From Streptomyces sp. SID13031 (GTDB taxonomy: Bacteria; Actinomycetota; Actinomycetes; Propionibacteriales; Kribbellaceae): a DNA stretch of 64,000 nucleotides. The DNA is taken from assembly GCF_010548305.1 (NCBI RefSeq), contig NZ_JAAGLV010000017.1:1-64000 (forward strand), in the 5' to 3' direction. A program made the translations under genes and the position numbers. The notes below the pieces were generated by a model that saw nothing but the letters and a program-made list of their open reading frames with translations, did not search any database and had not been told where the DNA came from. Positions 24,951 through 32,375 of this stretch are shown here, piece after piece (within the stretch, counting starts at the first letter, position 1; every line of letters begins with the position of its first letter).

Positions 24951-26192
24951 AGCGAGATCATCGAATTGTGCCGGCAGGCGCGCGAGGCTTCCTACGCGTT
25001 GGCCGCGGCATCGCGGGCGACCAAGGACGCAGCGCTGCATGCCATGGCGGCGGCGTTGCGGGCCAATACCGAGCAGATTGTCGCGGCGAATGCGAAGGAC
25101 GTCGCGGCGGCGCGCGAAGCCGGTACGCCGGAATCGACCGTTGATCGGCTCGCGCTGGACCCATCCCGGGTGGACGCGATGGCGGCCGGGCTCGAGCAGC
25201 TCGCCGGGCTGACCGACCCGGTGGGCGAGGTCGTCCGCGGGTACACGCTGCCGAACGGGCTCGAGCTTCGCCAGGTCCGGGTGCCCTTCGGCGTCGTCGG
25301 CATCATCTACGAGGCCCGCCCGAACGTCACGGCCGACGCCGCCGGCATCTGCCTCAAGTCGGGCAACGCTGTGCTGCTGCGCGGCTCATCGTCGGCCGCC
25401 GAGTCCAACGCGGCGATCATCGCCGTACTGCGCTCCGCCGTGGTCGAGACTGGTCTGCCGGCTGACGTGATCCAAGGCGTGCCCGGCGACCGCGCTGCCG
25501 TCAAGGAGCTCATGCAGGCGCGCGGCTTGGTCGACGTACTGATCCCTCGCGGCGGCGCCGGCCTGATCCAGACCGTCGTCTCCGAGTCCACCGTGCCCGT
25601 GATCGAGACGGGCGTCGGCAACTGCCATGTGTACGTCGACGCCGAGGCGGACCTCGATCTCGCGCTGACGATCCTACTCAACTCCAAGACCCAGCGCCCG
25701 AGCGTCTGCAACGCGGCCGAGTCGCTGCTCGTCCACGCGGACGTAGCGGAGGAGTTCCTGGCGAAGGCGCTGCCCGCGTTGGCGGAGGCGGGTGTGACCG
25801 TCCACGGCGACCCGACGATTGTTGCCGCTGGCAAGGACATCGTTGCGGCGACGGAGGAGGACTACGGCACGGAGTACAGCTCGCTGGATCTGTCCGCGGC
25901 CGTCGTGCCGGATCTGGAGGCGGCGGTCCAGCACATCCGCAAGTACAGCTCGGCGCACACCGACGCGATCATCACCCGCTCGCAGGCGGCGGCGCGACGC
26001 TTCGTGCAGGCGGTCGACTCGGCGGCGGTCGTGGTGAACGCGAGCACCCGGTTCACCGACGGCGGCGAGTACGGGTTCGGCGCCGAGATCGGGATCTCGA
26101 CGCAGAAGCTGCACGCCCGCGGGCCGATGGGGCTGCCGGAGATGACGTCCACGAAGTACGTCGTGATCGGCGAAGGCCAGATCAGAGCCTGA
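24948..26192 (+). CDS. proA: Gamma-glutamyl phosphate reductase
   Basis: Second enzyme of proline biosynthesis, reducing glutamyl-5-phosphate to the semialdehyde with NADPH; 414 aa. Family features are GVVGIIYEARPNVT, GNAVLLRG, and the catalytic Cys in RPSVCNAAE (Cys254). The open frame extends upstream, but the GTG at 24948 starts the conserved N-terminus and sits right after a -10 box. It overlaps the convergent PPTase gene by 11 bp. Confidence 0.95.
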   Translation: MSEIIELCRQAREASYALAAASRATKDAALHAMAAALRANTEQIVAANAKDVAAAREAGTPESTVDRLALDPSRVDAMAAGLEQLAGLTDPVGEVVRGYTLPNGLELRQVRVPFGVVGIIYEARPNVTADAAGICLKSGNAVLLRGSSSAAESNAAIIAVLRSAVVETGLPADVIQGVPGDRAAVKELMQARGLVDVLIPRGGAGLIQTVVSESTVPVIETGVGNCHVYVDAEADLDLALTILLNSKTQRPSVCNAAESLLVHADVAEEFLAKALPALAEAGVTVHGDPTIVAAGKDIVAATEEDYGTEYSSLDLSAAVVPDLEAAVQHIRKYSSAHTDAIITRSQAAARRFVQAVDSAAVVVNASTRFTDGGEYGFGAEIGISTQKLHARGPMGLPEMTSTKYVVIGEGQIRA

Positions 26193-26976
26193 GCAGCGGT
26201 CCCGCGTCGAACGACCGCACCTCGGGGCTCTGCTCCGACAAGATCGCCAGCGCTGCGGCGTACTCCACTCCTGCCTGCAGATCCACCAGCCGCACCGGCC
26301 CGTCGTACCCGGCCCATTCCCGCAGCGCGGCCGGCTGATCCGGCGCGCTGACGATCACCTTGCGCAGGTCCGCGCGGATGCCGTCACCGGTCGCCTTCAC
26401 GACGGCTTCCTTGCGAGTCCAGTACTGCGTGAAGGCGCGGGCGCGGGCCGCTGGTTCGAATCCAGCGAGCTCGGCGGCCTCCACGTCGGACAGGCTCACC
26501 GAGGCGAGCGAGTCGGCGTCGATCGCGGGATTGATCAGCTCGACATCGACACCCACCGGCGCCGACGGGTGGAAGGCGACGACGATGCGATCGCCCGAAT
26601 GCGACACCGAGACCTGCATCCCGTCGACGCTCACCTTGCCGTGCTGGCGGCCGCAATCGGGGCAATTGCGGTCCAGTACGACGTCAGCCGGCGACAGGTC
26701 GAGCTTCGTCGCGAGCACCCGCCTGACGATCGTGGCGCCGACCAGGAAGCGGTTCTTGTCCTCGTCGCGCGCATAGGCGGTCAGTCGCTCGACCTCAACC
26801 GCGCTGAGCTCACCGACCAGGCCGGGCCGCGCGTCCGCAGTACGGGCCCACCAGACCTCGACCGCCGCGATCCCCGCAGCCGCCGCGCCACCTGCTGCCG
26901 CTGCGCCACGTGCTGCGGCGCCACCTGAAGCTGCGGCGCCACCTGCTGCCGCTGTGCCACCTGCTGCCGCCGTCAC
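26182..26976 (-). CDS. Sfp-type 4'-phosphopantetheinyl transferase with low-complexity N-terminus
   Basis: Transfers phosphopantetheine from CoA to carrier proteins of secondary-metabolite synthases. The 264-aa protein has the Mg-binding VGVDVE and the signature WTRKEAVVKATGDG. The first 36 residues are an Ala/Gly repeat (AAAGG units), encoded by imperfect CCACCTGCTGCCGCT repeats at about 26880-26970; they are unlikely to belong to the folded enzyme. The GTG start overlaps the stop of the upstream HxlR gene (GTGA). No PKS or NRPS genes are in the window. Confidence 0.88.
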   Translation of the reverse strand: MTAAAGGTAAAGGAAASGGAAARGAAAAGGAAAAGIAAVEVWWARTADARPGLVGELSAVEVERLTAYARDEDKNRFLVGATIVRRVLATKLDLSPADVVLDRNCPDCGRQHGKVSVDGMQVSVSHSGDRIVVAFHPSAPVGVDVELINPAIDADSLASVSLSDVEAAELAGFEPAARARAFTQYWTRKEAVVKATGDGIRADLRKVIVSAPDQPAALREWAGYDGPVRLVDLQAGVEYAAALAILSEQSPEVRSFDAGPLLRL

Positions 26977-27845
26977 AGCTGGCGAGCCGTGTCGTAGGCC
27001 CAGCTGATCGCTTCGGGGATGTCGGTGATCGGGTAGTGGACGGCCTTGATCTCGCGCGTCGGCGCGACGACCAGCATCAACCGCTTGAGGCGCTCATAGC
27101 CACCGGCCCGGAAAGCCGGCAAGCGGAGCGCGGCGGTCAGCGTGAGTTCGGTGTCGGAAAGCAGCACGTGCGGGATGTTCTCCAGTTCGGCGAAGGCCAG
27201 TTGCTCGTCCGGACGCTGGGTGCTCACGCCGTGGACTGCGATCTTTGCAGTGGTGAAGTCAGCGGCGCGCTCGGCGAACAACTTGTTCTCCAGCGTGCAG
27301 CCCGCGGTCCCAGCGATGGCGTCCCAGCCCTCCGGCAACTTACTCGGCCGGCCGGTCGCCGGATACCCGAAGATCACGGTCGCCCGCGCATCGAGATCCA
27401 CAACATCCCGCAGTACTGCGCCTGCCGGAAGCTTCAGCCCTTCGGGGATGCGCCGGCCAACCAGCTCGTGGATGCGGTGCGCTGGGGCTTCCTCTGGCGA
27501 ATTGGTGCCGGTGAGCTCGCCGTCACCAAGGACCCAGCGGTCGCCCCAATCCTGCAGCGCGACGAGGACGGGGAGCAGAGCGCGGCCGCGAGGGGTCAGT
27601 TTGTAGGCGTGGCGCGTCGGCCGCTCCTGATAGACCACCCGCTCGACGACTCCACTGTCGCGCAGGCTGCTCAGCCGCTCGGTCAGCACTTTGCGAGAGA
27701 TCCGCAGCGACTCGGCCAGCAGCTCGAACCGGTCCAGCCCCCGCGCGAGGTCCCGGACGATCAGCAACTCCCACCCATCACCAACCACCCCGAGCGACTG
27801 GGCGATCGCACAGTCGGGCTCGGGGGAGTAGCTACTACGCCGCAC
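26973..27845 (-). CDS. HxlR-type wHTH regulator fused to a redoxin-like domain
   Basis: A 290-aa two-domain protein. Residues about 8-105 form an HxlR winged helix (CAIAQSLGVVGDGWELLIVRDL, RISRKVLTERLSSL). Residues about 145-285 resemble a peroxiredoxin/redoxin module: ATVIFGYPATG, then LPEGWDAIAGTAGCTLEN, the analogue of the PGA.GCT peroxidatic segment with one Cys. The GTG start at 27845 has GAGGAGG at 6 nt. It is coupled to the PPTase gene and divergent from an MFS remnant. The fusion suggests redox control of DNA binding, which is an inference. Confidence 0.8.
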   Translation of the reverse strand: MRRSSYSPEPDCAIAQSLGVVGDGWELLIVRDLARGLDRFELLAESLRISRKVLTERLSSLRDSGVVERVVYQERPTRHAYKLTPRGRALLPVLVALQDWGDRWVLGDGELTGTNSPEEAPAHRIHELVGRRIPEGLKLPAGAVLRDVVDLDARATVIFGYPATGRPSKLPEGWDAIAGTAGCTLENKLFAERAADFTTAKIAVHGVSTQRPDEQLAFAELENIPHVLLSDTELTLTAALRLPAFRAGGYERLKRLMLVVAPTREIKAVHYPITDIPEAISWAYDTARQL

Positions 27846-27883
27846 GACAGCCTCCTCTGCTTGCTCCCACGCTATCCGGCCGA

Positions 27884-27906
27884 GTAAGTTTCCCTTAGAA
27901 ACTGAC
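27884..27906. promoter_or_regulatory. Probable HxlR operator
   Basis: AGTTTC (27887-27892) and GAAACT (27898-27903) form an inverted repeat with a 5-bp centre, extended by GTA/GAC flanks. It lies between the HxlR-redoxin start and the MFS remnant. The geometry fits autoregulation. Confidence 0.65.
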
Positions 27907-27909
27907 ACC

Positions 27910-28647
27910 GTGGAACTGACTGTACGACGGTCCGGGGCCGTCTCCAGCGTCATCCTCGCCGCCGTGATCTGGCGGTACGTCCCGAGCGCGACGCGAGTGG
28001 TGTCCGCCCACGTGTCAGGCGTGTGGCGAGCGCTGCGTCAGGACAAGTCGATCCTGGTACTGCTCGCGTCGATCGTCGTCATCGACACCGTCTATCGCCA
28101 GCTCTTCGCGACCCTCCCGCTGCTCCTGCACGATGCGGGCACACCTGCCGTCGCGTACGGCGTACTGATCGGCCTGAGCTCAGTCGTCATCGTGCTACTG
28201 GAGGCGCCGCTCGCCATCCGCCTCCGCGACCACCATGCCTCCCGGGTAATCGCCGTCGGCTTCGCTCTGGTTGCAGTCGGCCTTGCAGTCCTGGGCATCT
28301 GGCCCGTCCTCTTCGGAGCGGCCCTGGCGGTGGCGGTCATCACCGCCGGCGAGATGCTCTACAAACCCACCGCCACAGCCCAGGTCGTCGATGCGGCTCC
28401 CGCCGGCATGACGGGGCGCTTCTCCAGCCTGTACGCCGCAGCCTCGATCTCCGGTATGACCCTGGCCCCCGCGTTGGGTGGTGTCGCCTACCAACACCAC
28501 CCGCATCTCCTCTTCCCACTGGCGGCGGTCGTTGCTCTTGCCGCCGCCGTAACCGTCTACTTCACGGCCCATCCGGCAGCGGCGCCGGCCTCGCCTCCCA
28601 GCGGGTCGACAGGATCACCGTCGTCCGCGTCCGTACGACGCCGTTGA
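27910..28647 (+). pseudogene. MFS transporter, C-terminal half only
   Basis: A 245-aa reading frame with about six membrane spans, matching the second half of a 12-span MFS exporter (RALRQDKSILVLLASIVVIDTVYRQ to LAPALGGVAYQHHP). The first six spans are missing, and only 64 bp separate it from the divergent regulator, so there is no room for them. The last 25 residues (ASPPSGSTGSPSS) are low-complexity and overlap the convergent Lrp gene by 86 bp. Most likely a 5'-truncated remnant; a functional half-size transporter is less likely. Confidence 0.75.
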
Positions 28648-29017
28648 TCCGCCGCAGGCTGCCCACCACCGCCTCCAGTTGCGTCACGTCCGCCACACGT
28701 ACCTTCACCATCAGCTCCTGGTCGCCGGCCACGAACCAGCAGTCCTCGACCGCGGGGATCTCCCGTACGCCCACGACCACGTCATCGGTCTCCACGTCGT
28801 CGCGCTGGAACAGCCCGACCAGCGCACTCGTCCCCAGCCCGACCTGGTCCGGCGCGACCACCGCCTGGTAGCCGAGCAGCACGCCACGCTCCTCCAGCCG
28901 CTTCACGCGCTCCTGGACGCTCGGCCCTGAAAGCCCCACCACCCGGCCGAGCTCGGCCCAGCTGGATCGCCCGTTGGCGCGCAGCCCCTCGACCAGCTGC
29001 CGATCGATCGCGTCCAT
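28562..29017 (-). CDS. Lrp/AsnC-family transcriptional regulator
   Basis: A 151-aa feast/famine regulator. The N-terminal HTH (DAIDRQLVEGLRANGRSSW, GLSGPSVQERVKRLEERG) is followed by a RAM ligand domain. GGAGGG precedes ATG 29017. It is divergent from a 42-codon gene, with palindromes and a sigma-70-like promoter in the 141-bp gap. The likely ligand is an amino acid; the target may be the small gene itself. Confidence 0.92.
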   Translation of the reverse strand: MDAIDRQLVEGLRANGRSSWAELGRVVGLSGPSVQERVKRLEERGVLLGYQAVVAPDQVGLGTSALVGLFQRDDVETDDVVVGVREIPAVEDCWFVAGDQELMVKVRVADVTQLEAVVGSLRRINGVVRTRTTVILSTRWEARPAPLPDGP

Positions 29018-29048
29018 GCAACCCTCCGTTTACCGCAGATTCGTAGGG

Positions 29049-29104
29049 AGATCAGCTGATCTACCTTCAATTCGTTTGAGTCCTAGCAGAATTCGGCGTA
29101 CTAT
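29049..29104 (+). promoter_or_regulatory. Divergent control region with palindrome and promoter
   Basis: AGATCAGCTGATCT (29049-29062) is a perfect 14-bp palindrome. Downstream, TTGAGT (29076-29081) and TACTAT (29099-29104) are spaced 17 bp and would start transcription near 29111, toward the small gene at 29159. ATTCG recurs three times in the gap, which may be Lrp contact points. Confidence 0.65.
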
Positions 29105-29158
29105 TTCAACTATCGAAGCCACCCGCTCCGAGACCCGCTACGACCTTGTGAAGGAAAC

Positions 29159-29287
29159 ATGATCACCCCCGATGTTGCCCGTGCCACTATTGACGAGATG
29201 CGCCGTGTCGCTGCGATCCATCAGCGCGACTACGTCGGTCCCTCCGCCTGGCGCCGGCTGCTGACGCGCTACATCCGGCACAGCTGA
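29159..29287 (+). CDS. Small basic protein, 42 aa, unknown function
   Basis: Not recognised. Starts MITPDVARATIDEMRR and ends RRLLTRYIRHS; predicted helical and basic, no membrane span. It is supported by AAGGAA six nt before ATG, a well-formed promoter 50 bp upstream, and a terminator hairpin directly behind it, so it is a complete single-gene unit. Divergent from the Lrp gene, by which it may be controlled. Confidence 0.65.
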   Translation: MITPDVARATIDEMRRVAAIHQRDYVGPSAWRRLLTRYIRHS

Positions 29288-29297
29288 CCCACCTCCC

Positions 29298-29340
29298 GCG
29301 CGACCGGCAGGGCTTCGGGCCCACCGGTCGCGCTCTTGTC
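29298..29340 (+). terminator. Terminator after the 42-codon gene
   Basis: GCGCGACCGG (29298-29307) pairs perfectly with CCGGTCGCGC (29324-29333), followed by TCTTGTC. Confidence 0.75.
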
Positions 29341-29366
29341 GGTGGGCAAGGGATAGGCTTCGCCTC

Positions 29367-29525
29367 ATGTTCGCTACCTTCCTGCCGCAGCTCGTGGCCG
29401 CCGAAGAAGCCTCCAAAGAGGCCTCGCACATCTCGCCTTGGTGGTACGGCGGGTTCGCGCTGTTCGTCCTGGTCGTGATGCTGCTCGTCACCGTGATCCT
29501 GGGCAAGGGCCGGCCGCACGCCTGA
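29367..29525 (+). CDS. Small single-span membrane protein, 52 aa
   Basis: Not assigned to a family. An acidic N-terminal part (AAEEASKEASH) precedes WWYGGFALFVLVVMLLVTVIL, a single membrane span, and a short basic tail GKGRPHA. There is no Shine-Dalgarno, but TAGGCT (29354-29359) lies 7 nt before ATG, fitting a leaderless transcript. It is 17 nt upstream of nadD on the same strand and may be co-transcribed with nadD-rsfS. Confidence 0.7.
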   Translation: MFATFLPQLVAAEEASKEASHISPWWYGGFALFVLVVMLLVTVILGKGRPHA

Positions 29526-29542
29526 GCGGCTGGTGAGCTGAC

Positions 29543-30163
29543 GTGGATTCCCCGGAGAGGGTGCGACCAGGCCGCCGCCTCGGCGTGATGGGCGGCACGT
29601 TCGACCCGATCCACCACGGCCACCTGGTGGCGGCGAGCGAAGTACAGTCGTACTTCGACCTCGACGAGGTGATCTTCGTCCCGACCGGGCAGCCCTGGCA
29701 GAAGCTCGACCGGGCCGTCTCGCCGCCCGAGGACCGCTACCTGATGACGGTCATCGCGACCGCCTCGAACCCACGGTTCTCGGTCAGCCGGGTCGACATC
29801 GACCGGCCCGGCCCGACGTACACGATCGACACCCTGCGCGACCTGGCCCGGCTCTACCCGGACGCGGAGCTGTTCTTCATCACCGGTGCCGACGCGCTGG
29901 CCCAGATCCTCACCTGGCGCGACGTCGACGAGATGTTCAAACTGGCCCAGTTCGTCGGTTGTACCCGGCCGGGGTACTCCTCCCAGGAGTTGCCGCTGGA
30001 CCGGCTCCCGATGGAGCGGATCACGCTGCTCGAAGTACCGGCACTGGCGATCTCGTCGACCGAGTGCCGCCAACGCGTCGCGAAGGGCAACCCCACCTGG
30101 TACCTGGTGCCCGACGGGATCGTCCAGTACATCGCCAAGCGTGACCTTTACACCAACCACTAA
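29543..30163 (+). CDS. nadD: Nicotinate-nucleotide adenylyltransferase
   Basis: Adenylates nicotinate mononucleotide in NAD synthesis; 206 aa. It has the nucleotidyltransferase motif MGGTFDPIHHGHL and the ISSTECRQR loop near the C-terminus. The GTG start at 29543 has GGTGAG upstream. The nadD-rsfS-phosphatase order is widely conserved in actinobacteria. Confidence 0.95.
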   Translation: MDSPERVRPGRRLGVMGGTFDPIHHGHLVAASEVQSYFDLDEVIFVPTGQPWQKLDRAVSPPEDRYLMTVIATASNPRFSVSRVDIDRPGPTYTIDTLRDLARLYPDAELFFITGADALAQILTWRDVDEMFKLAQFVGCTRPGYSSQELPLDRLPMERITLLEVPALAISSTECRQRVAKGNPTWYLVPDGIVQYIAKRDLYTNH

Positions 30164-30189
30164 GCCTGCATCACTAGCAAAGGACTGCA

Positions 30190-30651
30190 ATGCCAGCCAC
30201 CGAACGCGCCATCGAGCTGCTCACCGCGGCCGCCGAGGCGGCCCACGACAAGAAGGCCGAGAACGTTCTCGCGTTCGACGTCTCCGAGCAGCTCGCCATC
30301 ACCGACGCGTTCCTGGTCGCCTCCGCCTCCAACGACCGTCAGGTCCGCGCGATCGTCGACGCGATCGAGGACAAGCTCCGCGAGGACTTCGACGCCAAGC
30401 CGGTCCGCCGCGAAGGCGCCCGCGAAGGCCGTTGGGTGCTGCTCGACTACCTCGAGATCGTCGTCCACGTCCAGCACGACGAGGAGCGCAACTTCTACTC
30501 CCTCGAGCGGCTCTGGCGCGACTGCCCGGCCATCCCGCTCCCGGGCGCGGACGGCACCATCGCCGTACCGGTCGTCGCCGACCGGTCCGCCGACGAGGAC
30601 CCGACCCCGGCCTCGGCGCCGTCCTCCGCGCCGTCCTCTGCGGCCGAATGA
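30190..30651 (+). CDS. rsfS: Ribosomal silencing factor RsfS
   Basis: Binds L14 and blocks subunit joining in starvation; 153 aa. The Iojap/RsfS domain occupies 1-115 (AENVLAFDVSEQLAITDAFL, WVLLDYLEIVVHVQHDEERNFYSLERLW). The last 35 residues are a Pro/Ser/Ala-rich tail. AAAGGA precedes the ATG; the stop overlaps the next start (ATGA). Confidence 0.95.
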   Translation: MPATERAIELLTAAAEAAHDKKAENVLAFDVSEQLAITDAFLVASASNDRQVRAIVDAIEDKLREDFDAKPVRREGAREGRWVLLDYLEIVVHVQHDEERNFYSLERLWRDCPAIPLPGADGTIAVPVVADRSADEDPTPASAPSSAPSSAAE

Positions 30652-31292
30652 CAGCGGGCCGGCTGATCGTCTGGCGCCACGGCCGGACCGAGTGGAACCT
30701 GCAGGACAAGATCCAGGGCCAGGCCGACATCCCGCTGGACTCAGTGGGTGTCGCCCAGGCGCGCGCCGCAGCCGCTCGTCTCGCCTCCCTGGCGCCCACC
30801 CGCCTCTTCTCCAGCGACCTCCAGCGCGCGGCAGCGACCGCGGGTGAGCTCGCCGCGCTGACCGGCCTGAAGGTCGAGTACGACGAGGCGTTGCGCGAGA
30901 TCAACGTGGACGACTGGGCCGGCATGACGATGGACGAGCTGGCCGCCATCCATCCTGAGGCCGCCGCCCGGATCCGCTCCGGCGAGCCACAGCGCCGCGG
31001 TACTGCCGGCGAAACCGTCGAAGAGGTAGCCGAACGCTTCGCCCCAGCCCTGGCCCGGGCGATCGAACACGGCGAACCCTCCGACACGATCGTGGTAGCC
31101 ACCCACGGCCTGGCAGCCCGAGTAGGCATCTGCCTCTTCCTAGGCATCCCCAAAGCCCACTGGCCCGCCTTCGGAGGCCTCTCCAACTGCAACTGGGTCT
31201 CGCTACTCCCCGGCCGCCACGGCTGGCGAATCGAAGAGTGGAACGCCGGCTCCCTCCCCGAACCAGTCATGAGCGACGACCACCAACGCTAA
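30648..31292 (+). CDS. Histidine phosphatase (phosphoglycerate mutase family)
   Basis: A 214-aa member of the branch-1 histidine phosphatases. Phosphohistidine motif is LIVWRHGRTEWN, and the second catalytic His is in VVATHGLAAR. In this gene position mycobacteria carry glucosyl-3-phosphoglycerate phosphatase (GpgP), a possible but unproven role here. It is translationally coupled to rsfS. Confidence 0.9.
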   Translation: MTAGRLIVWRHGRTEWNLQDKIQGQADIPLDSVGVAQARAAAARLASLAPTRLFSSDLQRAAATAGELAALTGLKVEYDEALREINVDDWAGMTMDELAAIHPEAAARIRSGEPQRRGTAGETVEEVAERFAPALARAIEHGEPSDTIVVATHGLAARVGICLFLGIPKAHWPAFGGLSNCNWVSLLPGRHGWRIEEWNAGSLPEPVMSDDHQR

Positions 31293-31300
31293 ATCCCCAC

Positions 31301-31397
31301 ACGCCCGCCGCCGTCCGCTCCTGCGTCGCTCCCTGCTCTGGGCGCTCCCACCCACCCGTGAGACGCTCCTGCGTCGCGGCGGTGCCCAGGCGCGGCT
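31301..31397. repeat. Diverged direct repeat flanking the tRNA, copy 1
   Basis: Roughly 100 bp starting ACGCCCGCCGCCG and continuing CGCTCC, GCTCTGG and CGCTCCCAC is matched by 31776-31878 with about three-quarters identity by eye. Each copy also contains the sub-repeat CGCTCCTGCGTCGC or a variant. Non-coding. Confidence 0.65.
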
Positions 31398-31590
31398 TTG
31401 CCCACTGCCGGAGGACCGGGAACTCGAAGTGCTCACCTGTGCCCACATGAGCAAACCGGAGGCCCAGTTCCTCCGCCCTCTTCGCGCATCTGCTTCCGCA
31501 CTCGCGTATCACCGATAGGGACGGCCACCCGCGCCAACCCACCCACCCCAGCCGTGCTCTTCCTCACCCCCGCTCCCACCCCACCCGATT

Positions 31591-31619
31591 TTTCTTTCCA
31601 ACCCTCCATCCGCTAATAT
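31591..31619 (+). promoter_or_regulatory. Promoter of tRNA-Ala
   Basis: TAATAT at 31614-31619 is a good -10 box, with a TTTCTT at 31591-31596 as weak -35 at 17 bp. The start would fall about 18 nt before the mature tRNA. Confidence 0.6.
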
Positions 31620-31642
31620 TTCGGAGTCCGCAAGACACCGCG

Positions 31643-31715
31643 GGGCTTTGGCGCAGTTGGTAGCGCGCTTCCATGGCATGGAAGAGGTCAGGGGTTCGAA
31701 TCCCCTAAGCTCCAC
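31643..31715 (+). tRNA. tRNA-Ala (anticodon GGC)
   Basis: A 73-nt cloverleaf: acceptor GGGGCTT/AAGCTCC with the alanine identity pair G3:U70, D arm with GCGCAGTTGGTAGCGC, anticodon stem CTTCC/GGAAG around ATGGCAT (anticodon GGC), T arm AGGGGTTCGAATCCCCT, discriminator A. CCA is not encoded. Its 3' part is the attachment site of the adjacent island. Confidence 0.97.
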
Positions 31716-31716
31716 C
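31674..31716 (+). repeat. Attachment site copy within tRNA-Ala (attL)
   Basis: The 43 bp from the anticodon loop to the tRNA end are repeated exactly at 37965-38007. A target covering the tRNA 3' half is typical for tyrosine-integrase elements. Confidence 0.9.
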
Positions 31717-31725
31717 GAAAGTAAG

Positions 31726-31759
31726 CAGGCCGGTCTCCTCAAGAGGCCGGCCTTTTGCT
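31726..31759 (+). terminator. Terminator after tRNA-Ala
   Basis: AGGCCGG (31728-31734) pairs with CCGGCCT (31748-31754), followed by TTTTGC. It ends the tRNA transcript. Confidence 0.75.
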
Positions 31760-31775
31760 TGTATTGCGACTCCCA

Positions 31776-31878
31776 CGCGCCCGCCGCCGCTCGCTCCTTC
31801 GCCGCTCCCAGCTCTGGCCGCTCCCACGCAACTGACTTTTGCCGCTCCTTTGTCGCAGCGGGTGCCAGGGTGCGGCTC
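31776..31878. repeat. Diverged direct repeat flanking the tRNA, copy 2
   Basis: Counterpart of 31301-31397, beginning GCGCCCGCCGCCG. It lies inside the left end of the island, so either the repeat predates integration on both partners or the island copied neighbouring DNA. Confidence 0.6.
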
Positions 31879-31906
31879 GTCTCCTACCGGGTTTTGTCGG
31901 AGGTCC

Positions 31907-32359
31907 TCAGGCGACGTTCACTGGCCAGGCTTGCCATGTGATCGAGGCTGGGCGCTCGCCGCCGCTACGAAGGAAGTCCTTGACCGCCAATCGGATCTGG
32001 TCGAGGCACAGTTCGGAGTCGAGAGGAAGGGTTTCCGGATGCCCGGCGTACTCGTAAACAACCTCATCGTGCTGTGCCAGTGCTCCGGCGGCGTACCAAA
32101 CGCCTGCTGACCCCTCGACCGTTCCGGCGAACTTGATACCGCCAACCTTGCGCTCGGCGTTGATGCCGACCCGAAAATCGTGATCGGGGTAGCCCTGCTC
32201 CGTCCGCGGACGCTCGGCCAAGTACAGCGCAGCCATCGTGTGATCGAACGACTCGGCCAACAGATCGTCGACCAACCGCTCAACGTCAGCGTCGGTGCGG
32301 ATCACGACAGGTCGGTCGTCGTGTTCGTGACGGTAGTAAGCCTCGATGCTGTAGCTCAT
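31907..32359 (-). CDS. Imm1-family immunity protein
   Basis: A 150-aa cytosolic protein with the Imm1 pattern: MSYSIEAYYRHEHDDRPVVI, an internal VGGIKFAG, GVWY, DEVVYEYAGHPE, and a closing RLAVKDFLRSGGERP with WQAWP. Imm1 proteins are known antidotes of deaminase-type polymorphic toxins. It stands 16 nt behind the deaminase gene on the same strand, the expected toxin-immunity order. The Shine-Dalgarno is weak (AAAGG about 13 nt away), so translation may rely on the upstream gene. Confidence 0.85.
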   Translation of the reverse strand: MSYSIEAYYRHEHDDRPVVIRTDADVERLVDDLLAESFDHTMAALYLAERPRTEQGYPDHDFRVGINAERKVGGIKFAGTVEGSAGVWYAAGALAQHDEVVYEYAGHPETLPLDSELCLDQIRLAVKDFLRSGGERPASITWQAWPVNVA

Positions 32360-32375
32360 CTGTCTGCGAGCCTTT

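Larger units (their letters stand above)
31293..31642. other. Intergenic region upstream of tRNA-Ala
   Basis: No gene is supported in these 350 bp. The left part (31301-31397) is a diverged copy of 31776-31878 downstream of the tRNA, rich in CGCTCCTGCGTCGC-like units. The right part ends in the tRNA promoter. Confidence 0.6.
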
